From positions 930,001 to 994,000 of the forward strand of contig NZ_LT607409.1 of assembly GCF_900091505.1 (NCBI RefSeq): 64,000 bases of DNA, read 5' to 3'. The notes below the pieces were generated by a model. The model was not told the DNA's origin. It saw nothing but the letters and a program-made list of their open reading frames with translations, and ran no database searches. Both the position numbers and the translations under genes were made by a program. Positions within the stretch are counted from its first letter, which is position 1; each line of letters starts with the position of its first letter. The stretch is from Micromonospora chokoriensis (GTDB lineage: Bacteria; Actinomycetota; Actinomycetes; Mycobacteriales; Micromonosporaceae). This document shows, piece by piece, positions 28,287 to 36,734 of this stretch.

Positions 28287-29564
28287 TTACACAGCCGGGG
28301 CTGCCTTCGTCATCGCGTTGATGACCCGGTCCATCGCGTCCCCGCCACGGGGATCGGTCAGGTTGGCCAACAGCTTGAGCACGAAACGCATCAGCGTCGG
28401 GTGCGGCATGCCGTGTTTGGTGGCGATGCGCATGATCTCCGGACGGCCGATCAGTTTCACGAAGATGCCGCCCAGCCGGTAGTAGCCGCCGAGCCGTGCC
28501 TTCAGCTCGTTCGGGTACGCCATCAGCGCCCGTTCCCGCTCCGGACCGGCCGGCCGCGCGAGAGCCTGGACCACGACCTCCGCCGCCAGCTCGCCGGACT
28601 CCATCGCGTACGCGATGCCCTCGCCGTTGAACGGGTTGACCATGCCGCCCGAGTCACCGACCAGCAGCACGCCACGGGTGTAGTGCGGCACCCGGTTGAA
28701 GCCCATCGGCAGCGCGGCGCCCAGGATCGGGCCGTCGGCGTTGGCCTCGTCGGTCATCCCCCAGTCTTCCGGGGTGTTGGCGAGCCAGTCGGTGAGCAGC
28801 CGGCGGTAGTTGGTCTTGCCGAACGCGGACGACGAGTTGAGCACGCCGAGGCCGACGTTGACCCGACCGTCACCGAGGCCGAAGATCCAGCCGTACCCGG
28901 GCAGCAGGTTGTCGCCGCTGTCCTTGCTGCGCAGCTCCAACCAGGATTCGAGGTAGTTGTCCTCGTGCTTGGCCGGCGAGCGGTAGTAGCGGCGGACGGC
29001 CACGCCGATCGGCCGGTCCTCCCGCTTGGCCAGCCCGAGCGCGAGCGGGAAACGGCCAGAGACCCCGTCCGCCGCGACGACCAGCGGGGCGTGGAAGGTG
29101 GCGGGCTCCTTGCCCGGGCCGACCTCCGCCTCGACGCCGGTGACGCGGCCGTCGCCGTCGAGCACCGGGCCGAGCACATTGACATTGGTACGCAGCTTCG
29201 CGCCGGCTGCCACCGCCCGCTGGGCGAGCAGGTCGTCGAAGTCCAACCTGGTGCGCACCAGGCCGTAGTTGGGGAAGCTGGCGAGCTCCGGCCAGTCCAG
29301 TTCGAGGCGTACGCCGCCACCGATGACCCGCAGACCGCGGTTGTGTAGCCAGCCCGCCTCGGGCGAGGTGTCCACGCCCATCCGGATGAGCTGGCGCACG
29401 GCGCGCGGGGTCAACCCGTCGCCGCAGACCTTCTCGCGCGGGAACTCGGTCTTCTCCAGCAACAGCACCCGTACGCCGTGCCGGGCCAGGTGGTACGCAG
29501 TCGCTGACCCACCGGGACCGGCGCCCACGACGATGACGTCGGCATCGTGTTCCACCGCGGTCAT
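28287..29564 (-). CDS. Geranylgeranyl reductase family FAD-dependent oxidoreductase (MenJ-like)
   Basis: A 425-residue flavoprotein. The N-terminal ADVIVVGAGPGGSATAYHLA is a dinucleotide-binding fold, KVCGDGLTPRAV is the family cysteine motif, and VLLVGDSGGMVNPFNGEGIA is the second FAD motif. In mycobacteria a homologue (MenJ) saturates one isoprene unit of menaquinone. Position between nuoA and the menaquinone methyltransferase supports that role. The ATG at 29564 is chosen over 29600 because GGGAGGAGG lies 6 bases upstream. Confidence 0.85.
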   Translation of the reverse strand: MTAVEHDADVIVVGAGPGGSATAYHLARHGVRVLLLEKTEFPREKVCGDGLTPRAVRQLIRMGVDTSPEAGWLHNRGLRVIGGGVRLELDWPELASFPNYGLVRTRLDFDDLLAQRAVAAGAKLRTNVNVLGPVLDGDGRVTGVEAEVGPGKEPATFHAPLVVAADGVSGRFPLALGLAKREDRPIGVAVRRYYRSPAKHEDNYLESWLELRSKDSGDNLLPGYGWIFGLGDGRVNVGLGVLNSSSAFGKTNYRRLLTDWLANTPEDWGMTDEANADGPILGAALPMGFNRVPHYTRGVLLVGDSGGMVNPFNGEGIAYAMESGELAAEVVVQALARPAGPERERALMAYPNELKARLGGYYRLGGIFVKLIGRPEIMRIATKHGMPHPTLMRFVLKLLANLTDPRGGDAMDRVINAMTKAAPAV

Positions 29565-29703
29565 TCGCGCCTCCTCCCGCACGCTCGTGAAATGCTTCAC
29601 AAGCCAGACGGGACGAGTGTATGACCGGCGTCATACCAGCGCAGGATCAGGGGTACCTAACTCGCCGATGTGACAGTCCACGACCGTCCACACCAGGCAG
29701 GTG

Positions 29704-29928
29704 TCAGGCCGGGCTGGGCGCGTCCAGCCCCGCATCGACCCGGATGGTCTCCGGCAGATGCTCACGGAGCGCCCCACCCGCCGCCCGGTCGAGTGCCGCC
29801 AACACCTCGGCGACGACCTGCCGGACCTCCACCGGATCGGCGCCGGCCAACGCCCGCAACTGCGCGATGAGTTCGGCCGCGTCGTCGTCGGTGGCGGCCA
29901 CCGGGCCCGCCGGGTCTGCTCCGGTCAT
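29704..29928 (-). CDS. Small conserved-looking acidic protein of unknown function
   Basis: A 74-residue acidic, alanine-rich protein with predicted helices (DDDAAELIAQLRALAGADPV, then EVLAALDRAA). It lies between the flavoprotein and the menaquinone methyltransferase on the same strand. No family was recognised. The ATG at 29928 has only a weak GGAT upstream; a TTG at 29949 is an alternative. Codon positions are GC-biased like a real gene, but the call is modest. Confidence 0.5.
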   Translation of the reverse strand: MTGADPAGPVAATDDDAAELIAQLRALAGADPVEVRQVVAEVLAALDRAAGGALREHLPETIRVDAGLDAPSPA

Positions 29929-30017
29929 GCGATCCAGCGTACGGGGCAAAGTGGACTATAAACCGATATTCACGGAACCTGAACAATATCCGCCCTGTTC
30001 CGTGCGGGTGCCACCCG

Positions 30018-30728
30018 CTACTCGCGGACGCCCCGGTGCAGAGCCACCACGCCGCCGGTCAGGTTGCGCCACGCCACCCGTCCCCACCCGGCCGCGGCGA
30101 CCCGCCCGGCCAGCGCGGCCTGGTCCGGCCAGGCCCGGACGGACTCGGCGAGGTAGACGTACGCCTCGGGGTTGCTCGACACCGCACGGGCGACCGCCGG
30201 CAGCGACCGCATCAGGTACGACAGGTAGACGGTCCGGAAGACCGGGTTGACCGGGGTGCTGAACTCGCACACCGTCAGCCGCCCACCCGGCCGGGTCACC
30301 CGTGCCAACTCCCGCAGGGCGGCGTCGGTGTCGTTGACGTTGCGCAGCGCGAAGGAGATGGTCACCGCGTCGAAGCTGGCATCGGCGAACGGCAGTCGCA
30401 GCGCGTCCCCGGCCAGCAGCGGCACCTCGGGCCGGGCCCGCTTGCCGGCGTACAGCATGCCCAGCGACAGGTCGACCCCGACCGCGTACGCCCCCGACTG
30501 GGCCAGCTCACGGGTCGAGACGCCGGTGCCGGCCCCCACGTCCAGCACACGCTCGCCCGGACGCAGACCGAGCGCCGCCCGGGTGGCCCGGCGCCAGGAG
30601 CGGTCCTGACCCAGCGAAATCACCGTGTTGGTCAGGTCGTAGCGCTCGGCCACGCCGTCGAACATCGCGGCGACCTCGTGCGGCTGCTTGTCCAGGCTGG
30701 CGCGCTGGCCCTGCGGATTACGGCTCAC
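30018..30728 (-). CDS. menG: Demethylmenaquinone methyltransferase
   Basis: A 236-residue SAM-dependent methyltransferase of the UbiE/MenG family, adding the ring methyl in the last step of menaquinone synthesis. Signature segments are [19 protein letters not shown], the SAM motif [16 protein letters not shown], and [20 protein letters not shown], with [12 protein letters not shown] near the third motif. The GTG at 30728 gives a normal family length; a longer upstream reading is low-complexity. It belongs with the neighbouring menaquinone and complex I genes. Confidence 0.92.
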   Translation of the reverse strand: MSRNPQGQRASLDKQPHEVAAMFDGVAERYDLTNTVISLGQDRSWRRATRAALGLRPGERVLDVGAGTGVSTRELAQSGAYAVGVDLSLGMLYAGKRARPEVPLLAGDALRLPFADASFDAVTISFALRNVNDTDAALRELARVTRPGGRLTVCEFSTPVNPVFRTVYLSYLMRSLPAVARAVSSNPEAYVYLAESVRAWPDQAALAGRVAAAGWGRVAWRNLTGGVVALHRGVRE

Positions 30729-30869
30729 CCCACCACTCTGCCAGCCGTCCATCGACCGACGCTCGCAGGGTGGCGTGGCCGCGCCGGGAACGTGAAACGG
30801 CACGGCGGCGTGGCCCGCCCCGGGCACGCGAAAGGCACGGTGGCCTGGCCCGCGCCCCGGGCACGCGCA

Positions 30870-30897
30870 AGGGCGGGGTGGTCGCCCACCCCGCCCT
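30870..30897 (-). terminator. Hairpin after the LPXTG gene (pair member 1)
   Basis: Positions 30870-30881 pair with 30886-30897 (12 bp, TCGC loop), 54 bases past the LPXTG stop codon on the minus strand. Its core (30871-30896) is almost the same as that of the hairpin at 32354-32379, with a compensatory base-pair change. Confidence 0.75.
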
Positions 30898-30951
30898 CTC
30901 GTCATGCCGGTCTGCCGCCGCTCTCACCCGTGCGGCCCGGGAGCGGATTCG

Positions 30952-32229
30952 TCAGTCGGTCGACTTCTCGTCGCCGGGGGCGACCAGGACGACCTTGCGC
31001 CGGCGGGAGAGCACCAGCAGGGCGCCGCCAGCGAGCAGGATCAGCGCGCCGATGCCACCGATCAGACCGGCCTGCACACCGGTGACCGGCAACCCACCGC
31101 CGCCGCCACCGCCACCGGCAGCCGGCGAGGTGGTGGTGCCCGGGGTGGACGTGCCGGACGGCGTGGGCGTACCGGTCGGCGTCGCCGTGGGAGTGGGAGT
31201 GGGAGTGGCGGTCGGCGTGGGAGTCGGCGTCGGCGTCGGCGAGGCGGTCAGGTCAACGAACGCCTCGAAGGTGGTGTGGTTGTCCATCACGTCGACCTCG
31301 GTGAACGCCTTGCGCTGCGCCTGGCTCGCCACCTCCGGCTCCTCCTCGGGCTGCCCGGCGGCACCGTCCAGTCCGTACGCGAAGAGGTCACCCTCGTGCA
31401 GCACCGGCTCGGTCACGTCGTCGCCGACGGTCACCTGGACGTCGGAGGTGTAGTACTGCCCCGGCTTCACCACCGCGCCGGCGTCCTCGCAGAACAGTTG
31501 CTGCTTGCCCTGGAACACCTGCTCGAGGCAGCCCTCCGGCTTCTGCGCGAAGGTGACGCCCACCGGCAGGGTCAGGCCGTAGAAGATGCCAGTCGCCTTG
31601 CGACTGCCGTCGTTGTAGACCGCCCAGTCCAGTGGCACCGTCTCGCCCCGTCGCACCGGGCGCAGGTTGGGATCGTCGCCCTTGACGCCGTTCACCACGA
31701 CGTTGGCCTGGACGTCCTGCACCCAGCTGGTCAGGTCGTAGCCGGGCTTGGCGACGGTGATGGCGTGCTCGACCTTGTTGTCGCCGCGCTTGGGGTCGAC
31801 GGTGGTCGACTTGATGGTGACCACCAGCGTGCCCGCGTCGCCACGACCACCGGTGGAGAACAGCGGGATGCCGAATTCCTCGCTGGTGCCGGCCGGCAGA
31901 TCGCCGAGCTGGCAGGTGAACGTCTTGCCCTTCACCTGGCAACCGTCGGGCACCACGAAGCCGACCATGTTCTTGTCCAACTGGCTGACGTTGGCGGTGT
32001 AGCTGACGCCCTTGGCGTCGACCGTGCTCCGGCTGTTGTCGACCCGGAACTTGAACGGCTTGGCCTTGGCCGCCTTGACACCCTTGGCCAGCTCGTAGCT
32101 GAGCGGCACCAGGGCCAGGTCGGCCTGGTCGGCGGCCTGCGCGGGGGCGGCAACGGTGGCCAGGCCACCGGCCGCGAGCAGAGCCACGACACCGGCGCGG
32201 GCCAGGGCCGAGCGGTGGAACGCTGTCAT
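30952..32229 (-). CDS. LPXTG-anchored secreted surface protein
   Basis: A 425-residue exported protein. An N-terminal signal peptide ends at about AAPAQAADQ (residue 33). Residues 34-330 are a mainly beta-type ectodomain with two cysteine pairs. Then comes a Thr-Pro stalk (TPTPTPTPTATPTPTPTATP), a Gly-rich stretch, the sortase motif LPVTG, a membrane helix and a basic RRRK tail. It should be covalently attached to peptidoglycan by a sortase, none of which is in the window. A GGGGGA ribosome site is 4-9 bases upstream. The ligand or function is unknown. Confidence 0.88.
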   Translation of the reverse strand: MTAFHRSALARAGVVALLAAGGLATVAAPAQAADQADLALVPLSYELAKGVKAAKAKPFKFRVDNSRSTVDAKGVSYTANVSQLDKNMVGFVVPDGCQVKGKTFTCQLGDLPAGTSEEFGIPLFSTGGRGDAGTLVVTIKSTTVDPKRGDNKVEHAITVAKPGYDLTSWVQDVQANVVVNGVKGDDPNLRPVRRGETVPLDWAVYNDGSRKATGIFYGLTLPVGVTFAQKPEGCLEQVFQGKQQLFCEDAGAVVKPGQYYTSDVQVTVGDDVTEPVLHEGDLFAYGLDGAAGQPEEEPEVASQAQRKAFTEVDVMDNHTTFEAFVDLTASPTPTPTPTPTATPTPTPTATPTGTPTPSGTSTPGTTTSPAAGGGGGGGGLPVTGVQAGLIGGIGALILLAGGALLVLSRRRKVVLVAPGDEKSTD

Positions 32230-32656
32230 CAGTCCCCCGGGGGTAGGGAAGAAAGAGTGGTTGCGGAACGAGCGGACGCTATCGGAGGTCGATCTCCCAC
32301 GCCAGCGGGCGCACGCGATTTCATCCGTCCGGCCCGACCTGCGCAGACGGTACGGGCGGGATGGTCACCCATCCCGCCCGTACCGCCGTGCGTTATATGA
32401 ACGACCCGCAACGGGCCGATGGAGGACGAACCCACGACGAGGACCGCCGGACCACCCGCCACCAGCACGATCACACCGATCTCGGCAACCGACGGTGGCA
32501 GTGGATACGAGCCGCGACGCTAGCCGTCGGCGATCATCTCCACCACCCCCACACCGGGCAGCCTGACGAAGCGGCGACGGGGACCACCCGTACCGCCGGG
32601 GCGTTCCGGCGGGAGCATGAGCAGTGGTCAGCCGAACGGCCGGGCGTCGATGGGCG
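32230..32656. other. 427-base gap between the LPXTG gene and mqnC
   Basis: It contains the 16-bp hairpin at 32349-32384 and, on the left, the ribosome binding site of the LPXTG gene. A minus-strand reading near 32400-32500 gives a short hydrophobic peptide (VIVLVAGGPAVLVVGSSS), but without start signals it is not called a gene. Nothing else was supported. Confidence 0.5.
32349..32384. terminator. Perfect 16-bp hairpin (pair member 2)
   Basis: Positions 32349-32364 pair with 32369-32384, loop TCAC. It lies 120 bases upstream of the LPXTG start and 273 bases past the mqnC stop, so it may terminate mqnC transcription or act in the leader of the LPXTG gene. Confidence 0.7.
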
Positions 32657-33847
32657 TCAGTTGACCTCGACCAGCGGCAGGGACTTGCCCGCGCCGCCGC
32701 CGGGCAACGCGATCGAGGAGAAGTGCGAGACCACCCGCTCGTCGGTCGGGTCGTCGGCCGGCGTGTGGTGCACGGCGAGCCGGTTGTAGAGGGTGTCCCG
32801 CTGCGCGGGGATCCGGTCCGCCGAGCGGATCATGCCGATCAGCTCGTGCAGGTTGGAGCGGTGCCGCGCACCGGCGGAGGAGATGACGTTCTCCTCCAGC
32901 ATGATCGAGCCGAGGTCGTCCACGCCCATGTGCAACGCGAGCTGGCCGACGTCCTTACCGGTGGTCAGCCAGGACGCCTGCAGGTGCGGAACGGTTTCGA
33001 AGAAGAGCCGGGCCACCGCCACCAGCCGCAGGTATTCCAGCGTGGTCGCCTGGGTGCGGCCCTTGAGGTGGTTGTTCTCCGGCTGGTACGTCCACGGGAT
33101 GAAGGACCGGAAGCCGCGGGTGCGGTCCTGCACGTCCCGGATCATGCGCAGGTGCTCGATCCGCTCGGCGTGCGTCTCGCCGGTGCCCATCATCATGGTG
33201 GCGGTCGACTCGATGCCCTGCCGGTGGGCCAGCTCCATGACCTCCAGCCAGCGCTCGCCCGACTCCTTGAGCGGCGCGATGGCCTTCCGCGGCCGCTCGG
33301 GCAGCATCTCCGCACCGGCGCCGGCGATCGAGTCCAGGCCGGCGGTCTTGATCCGGGCGATGGCCTCGTCCAGGCTCACCCCGGACACCTTCGCCATGTG
33401 CAGGATCTCGCTCGGGCCGATCGAGTGGATGACCAACTGCGGGTAGGCCTGCTTGACCGAGGAGAACAGCTCCTCGTAGTACTCCACGCCGTAGTCCGGG
33501 TGGTGCCCGCCCTGGAGCATCACCTGGGTCGCGCCCAGCTCGACCGCCTCGCCGCACCGGCGAAGGATCTCCTCGGTCGGGTGGGTCCACCCTTCCTGGT
33601 GCTTGGGCGCGCGGTAGAAAGCGCAGAACTTGCACGCCGTCACGCAGACGTTCGTGTAGTTGATGTTGCGGTCGATCAGATAGGTGACGACGTTGTCCGG
33701 GTAGCGCCGCCGGCGCACCGCGTCCGCCGCCTCGCCCAACGCGTGGAAGGGCGCCTCGGTGTAGAGCAGCAACGCCTCCTCGGGCGTGATCCGCCCGCCG
33801 TCCGCACCGCGCTGCAGGATGTCGTCGATCTCCCGGCTCACCGTCAC
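32657..33847 (-). CDS. mqnC: Cyclic dehypoxanthine futalosine synthase
   Basis: A 396-residue radical SAM enzyme of the futalosine pathway, closing the ring of dehypoxanthine futalosine on the way to menaquinone. The cluster motif CxxxCxxC is CVTACKFCAFYR. GATQVMLQGGHHPDYGVEYY and FIPWTYQPENNHLKG are typical of MqnC and separate it from MqnE, which is also in this window (61847-63016). The start ATG/GTG reading gives the family length. Confidence 0.94.
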   Translation of the reverse strand: MTVSREIDDILQRGADGGRITPEEALLLYTEAPFHALGEAADAVRRRRYPDNVVTYLIDRNINYTNVCVTACKFCAFYRAPKHQEGWTHPTEEILRRCGEAVELGATQVMLQGGHHPDYGVEYYEELFSSVKQAYPQLVIHSIGPSEILHMAKVSGVSLDEAIARIKTAGLDSIAGAGAEMLPERPRKAIAPLKESGERWLEVMELAHRQGIESTATMMMGTGETHAERIEHLRMIRDVQDRTRGFRSFIPWTYQPENNHLKGRTQATTLEYLRLVAVARLFFETVPHLQASWLTTGKDVGQLALHMGVDDLGSIMLEENVISSAGARHRSNLHELIGMIRSADRIPAQRDTLYNRLAVHHTPADDPTDERVVSHFSSIALPGGGAGKSLPLVEVN

Positions 33848-34151
33848 AGTCCGAGCCTACGTCGCCCTCTTCCGGGCTGGCACTCCGCTCTGCCTCCCGT
33901 GACGCGCGCCCCAAGCAGCATTCAGGGCGCTGAGCTGTCCACCGGCTAGATCTTGGACACTTCCCGTTTTGTGCTAACGGAAAGTGTCCAAGATCTGTGC
34001 GAGTCTTCATCCCTTTCGCGCCAACCCGGGTGCCAGCGCATTCCGTCACTCCGCCTGGCTCGGACGCCCCGTTCCGGAGACGAAACGGCACCAGCCTCAC
34101 CTACTGGACGGCGCACGTCCGCCCCGCCGACTGCCGCCGGGCTGCCGGGGG
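33848..34151. other. 304-base gap between mqnC and paaE
   Basis: It carries a long imperfect inverted repeat (33948-33996) and the mqnC promoter side. No gene was supported in the rest. Confidence 0.5.
33948..33996. terminator. Long hairpin, 20 of 21 pairs, downstream of the paa operon
   Basis: Arms 33948-33968 and 33976-33996 match over 21 bases with one mismatch, around the 7-base loop TTGTGCT. The arms begin AGATCTTGGACACTT. It lies about 155 bases after the paaE stop and about 100 bases before mqnC on the same strand. Confidence 0.7.
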
Positions 34152-35261
34152 TCAGGCGTCGTAGTCGACAGTGAGCTTGTCGGTGGTCGGGCTCGACTGG
34201 CAGGTGAGCACGTACCCGGCGGCCAACTCGTCGGGCTCCAGCGCGTAGTTGCGGGCCATCGTGACCGCGCCGTCCACGACCTTCGCCTTGCAGGTCGAGC
34301 AGACGCCACCCTTGCAGGCGTACGGCAGCTCGCCGCGTACCTTCAGCGCGGCGTCCAGCACCCGCTCCTCACGCCCCATGGTGAAACTGGACGATCGACC
34401 GTCCAGCACGATCGTCACCTCGGCTCCGGCGCCGACCTGGTCGACGGGACGGCGGACCGGCTCCGGCGGCGCGTCGACGTGGAACAACTCGGTGTGCACC
34501 GCCGAGTCGGGCAGCCCTCGACCGGTCAGCACGTCCCGGACGTCGACCACCATGCCGTACGGGCCGCAGAGGAACCACTCCTCGATCAGGTCGCCCGGCA
34601 CGATGCTGCCGAGCAACCGACCCAACCGCTCCGCGTCGATCCGACCGGAGAGCAGCGGAGACTCGCCCTGCTCCCGGGACAGCACGTGCACCAGGTGCAG
34701 CCGGGTGGGATAGCGGTCCTTCAGGTCGGCCAACTCCTCGGCGAACATCACGGTGTTCGCCGTGCGGTTGCCGTACACCAGTGTGAAGGTGCTGGCCGGC
34801 TCGACGGCCAGGGCGGTCGCGACCAGGCCGAGCACCGGGGTGATGCCGGAGCCCGCGACGACCGCGCCGTAGTGCCGCACCCGGTCCGGCGCGAACGCCG
34901 TGGTGAACGTGCCCAGCGGCGGCAGCACCTCGACCGTGTCGCCGCTGCGCAACGCCCCGCAGGCGAACGCCGAGAACGCGCCCCCGGGAACCTCCCGCAC
35001 CCCGATCCGCAACCGGCCGCGCCGGGCCAGGTCGTCGGGGGTCGAGCAGATCGAGTACGACCGGCGCACGTCAGTGCCGTCCTCGGCCACGCGACGGACG
35101 GTGAGGTGTTGGCCCGCGCGGAAGGCGAAGGTCTCCCGCAGTTCCTCGGGTACGGCGAAGGTCACCGCAACAGAGTCGTCGGTGAGCCGGTCGACGGCGG
35201 CGACCGACAACCTGTGGAAGACCGGCCGCCGGCGGACCGGACGGGTGATGGTGACAGTCAC
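34152..35261 (-). CDS. paaE: Phenylacetyl-CoA epoxidase reductase subunit PaaE
   Basis: A 369-residue reductase passing electrons from NAD(P)H to the PaaABC oxygenase. An FAD domain (FRAGQHLTVRR, RRSYSICSTP), a nucleotide-binding domain (VAGSGITPVLGLVATAL, WFLCGPYGMV) and a C-terminal plant-type 2Fe-2S domain (LPYACKGGVCSTCKAKV with a later VLTCQ) are in the expected order. The GTG start overlaps the paaD stop. It is the last gene of paaABCDE. Confidence 0.93.
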   Translation of the reverse strand: MTVTITRPVRRRPVFHRLSVAAVDRLTDDSVAVTFAVPEELRETFAFRAGQHLTVRRVAEDGTDVRRSYSICSTPDDLARRGRLRIGVREVPGGAFSAFACGALRSGDTVEVLPPLGTFTTAFAPDRVRHYGAVVAGSGITPVLGLVATALAVEPASTFTLVYGNRTANTVMFAEELADLKDRYPTRLHLVHVLSREQGESPLLSGRIDAERLGRLLGSIVPGDLIEEWFLCGPYGMVVDVRDVLTGRGLPDSAVHTELFHVDAPPEPVRRPVDQVGAGAEVTIVLDGRSSSFTMGREERVLDAALKVRGELPYACKGGVCSTCKAKVVDGAVTMARNYALEPDELAAGYVLTCQSSPTTDKLTVDYDA

Positions 35262-35734
35262 AGCGCCTTCAGGTGGTCGAAGGGTTCGGAGCAGGAACGG
35301 CACCGCCACAGCGCCTTGCATGCGGTGGAGCCGAACCGGCTGACCTGCTCGGTCTCCGGCGAGCCGCACAGCGGGCAGCGCACCGCGAGGGTCAGCGCCA
35401 CGACACCCGGAGCGGACACCCGGGCCGGCGGGGCGATCCCGGCGGCGGCAAGCTTGGCCCGCCCGGCCTCGGAGATCCAGTCGGTGCTCCACGGTGGGCT
35501 GTAGACGGTCTCGACCTCCGCGTCCGGGTGACCGGCGGCGGCCAGCGCGCGACGGATGTCGGCCCGGATCACGTCCATCGCCGGGCAGCCGGTGTAGGTC
35601 GGGGTGATGGTGACGGTGACCCGGCCACTGGCCGGGTCCTCCTCGACCGCCCGCAGGATGCCCAACTCGTCGATGGTGACGACGCGGATCTCCGGGTCCA
35701 CCACCGACGCGGCCGCCGCCCTGGGGTTTACCAC
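35258..35734 (-). CDS. paaD: Phenylacetyl-CoA epoxidase accessory protein PaaD
   Basis: A 158-residue MIP18/DUF59-type protein thought to help assemble iron centres of the epoxidase. TYTGCPAMDVIRADI and VYSPPWSTDWISEAGRAKL are typical. The C-terminal cysteine cluster reads CPLCGS, then CKALWRCRSC. The GTG start overlaps the end of paaC by seven bases. Confidence 0.92.
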   Translation of the reverse strand: MVNPRAAAASVVDPEIRVVTIDELGILRAVEEDPASGRVTVTITPTYTGCPAMDVIRADIRRALAAAGHPDAEVETVYSPPWSTDWISEAGRAKLAAAGIAPPARVSAPGVVALTLAVRCPLCGSPETEQVSRFGSTACKALWRCRSCSEPFDHLKAL

Positions 35735-36453
35735 TGCGCCCCGGGGTGGGCGCGGTGCAGCACCTGCATCTCGGCGAGCAGGTAGGCCAGGTGCTCGGTG
35801 TGCACACCGGTCCGTCCGCCGCCCGGCGCCCAGCCGCTCTCCGGCCGGTTGAGCGTCGCCTCGGCCAGCACCGCGCCGACGGTCTGGTCGAACGCCGGCC
35901 GCAGCGTGGCCGGGTCGACCGGCGCCGCCGGGTCCGCGATGAACAGCTCATGGGTGTACGGCCACACCTGGTCGACCGCCGCCTGCATGCGACGGTGCGA
36001 CTCCTCGGTGCCGTCGCCGAGCCGCTTCAGCCACAGCGCGCCGTGGTCCAGGTGGTACGCCGACTCCTTGCGCGCCTTCGCGCCGATCGCGGCCAGCCGC
36101 TCGTCCGCGCAGTCGACCAGAGCGGTGTACAGCGGCACCTGGTACGCCGCCAGGAAGAACAGCTTCGCCATCGTCACCGCGAAGTCGCCGTTGGGCAGCT
36201 CGACCAGCAACGCGTTGCGGAACTCCCGGTCGTCGCGCAGGTACGCCAGGGCGTCCTCGTCCCGGCCCGCGCCCTCCAACTCACCCGCGTACGACAACAG
36301 CAGTCGGGCCGCGCCGAGCTGGTCGAGAGCGATGTTGGCCAGCGCGATGTCCTCTTCCATCTCCGGCGCGCGGGTGGTCCACTCGGCCAACCGCTGCGCC
36401 GCGATCAACGCGTCGTCGGCGAGGCCGAGAGTGAAGTCGAAGGGCCCGTTCAC
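35728..36453 (-). CDS. paaC: Phenylacetyl-CoA epoxidase structural subunit PaaC
   Basis: A 241-residue ferritin-like subunit that forms a heterodimer with PaaA but lacks a working di-iron site. It contains EMEEDIALANIALDQLGAAR and KARKESAYHLDHGALWLKRL, both conserved in PaaC. The GTG at 36453 overlaps paaB by four bases. Confidence 0.93.
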   Translation of the reverse strand: MNGPFDFTLGLADDALIAAQRLAEWTTRAPEMEEDIALANIALDQLGAARLLLSYAGELEGAGRDEDALAYLRDDREFRNALLVELPNGDFAVTMAKLFFLAAYQVPLYTALVDCADERLAAIGAKARKESAYHLDHGALWLKRLGDGTEESHRRMQAAVDQVWPYTHELFIADPAAPVDPATLRPAFDQTVGAVLAEATLNRPESGWAPGGGRTGVHTEHLAYLLAEMQVLHRAHPGAQW

Positions 36454-36734
36454 AGGTGGGCCACCCCGTCCGGCACCTCGTAGAAGGTGGGGTGGCGGTA
36501 GACCTTGTCGGCGGCCGGGTCGAAGAAGGCGTCCTTCTCGTCCGGGCTGGACGCGGTGATCGCGCCGGCCGGCACCACCCAGATCGAGACACCCTCCTGG
36601 CGGCGGGTGTAGAGGTCCCGGGCGTTGCGCAGGGCCAGCTCGGCGTCGGGGGCGTGCAGGCTGCCGACGTGGGTGTGCGACAGCCCGCGTCGGGCGCGCA
36701 CGAAGACCTCCCACAGTGGCGAATGATCCGTCAT
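36450..36734 (-). CDS. paaB: Phenylacetyl-CoA epoxidase subunit PaaB
   Basis: A 94-residue small subunit that bridges PaaAC dimers. [20 protein letters not shown] and [20 protein letters not shown] are the conserved blocks. Starts and stops overlap both neighbours (ATGA and GTGA). Confidence 0.93.
   Translation of the reverse strand: MTDHSPLWEVFVRARRGLSHTHVGSLHAPDAELALRNARDLYTRRQEGVSIWVVPAGAITASSPDEKDAFFDPAADKVYRHPTFYEVPDGVAHL

Noticed and set aside
32229..32474. Small hydrophobic minus-strand protein upstream of the LPXTG gene
   Set aside because: It has no ribosome binding site and runs through the 16-bp hairpin; noted only as a weak possibility.
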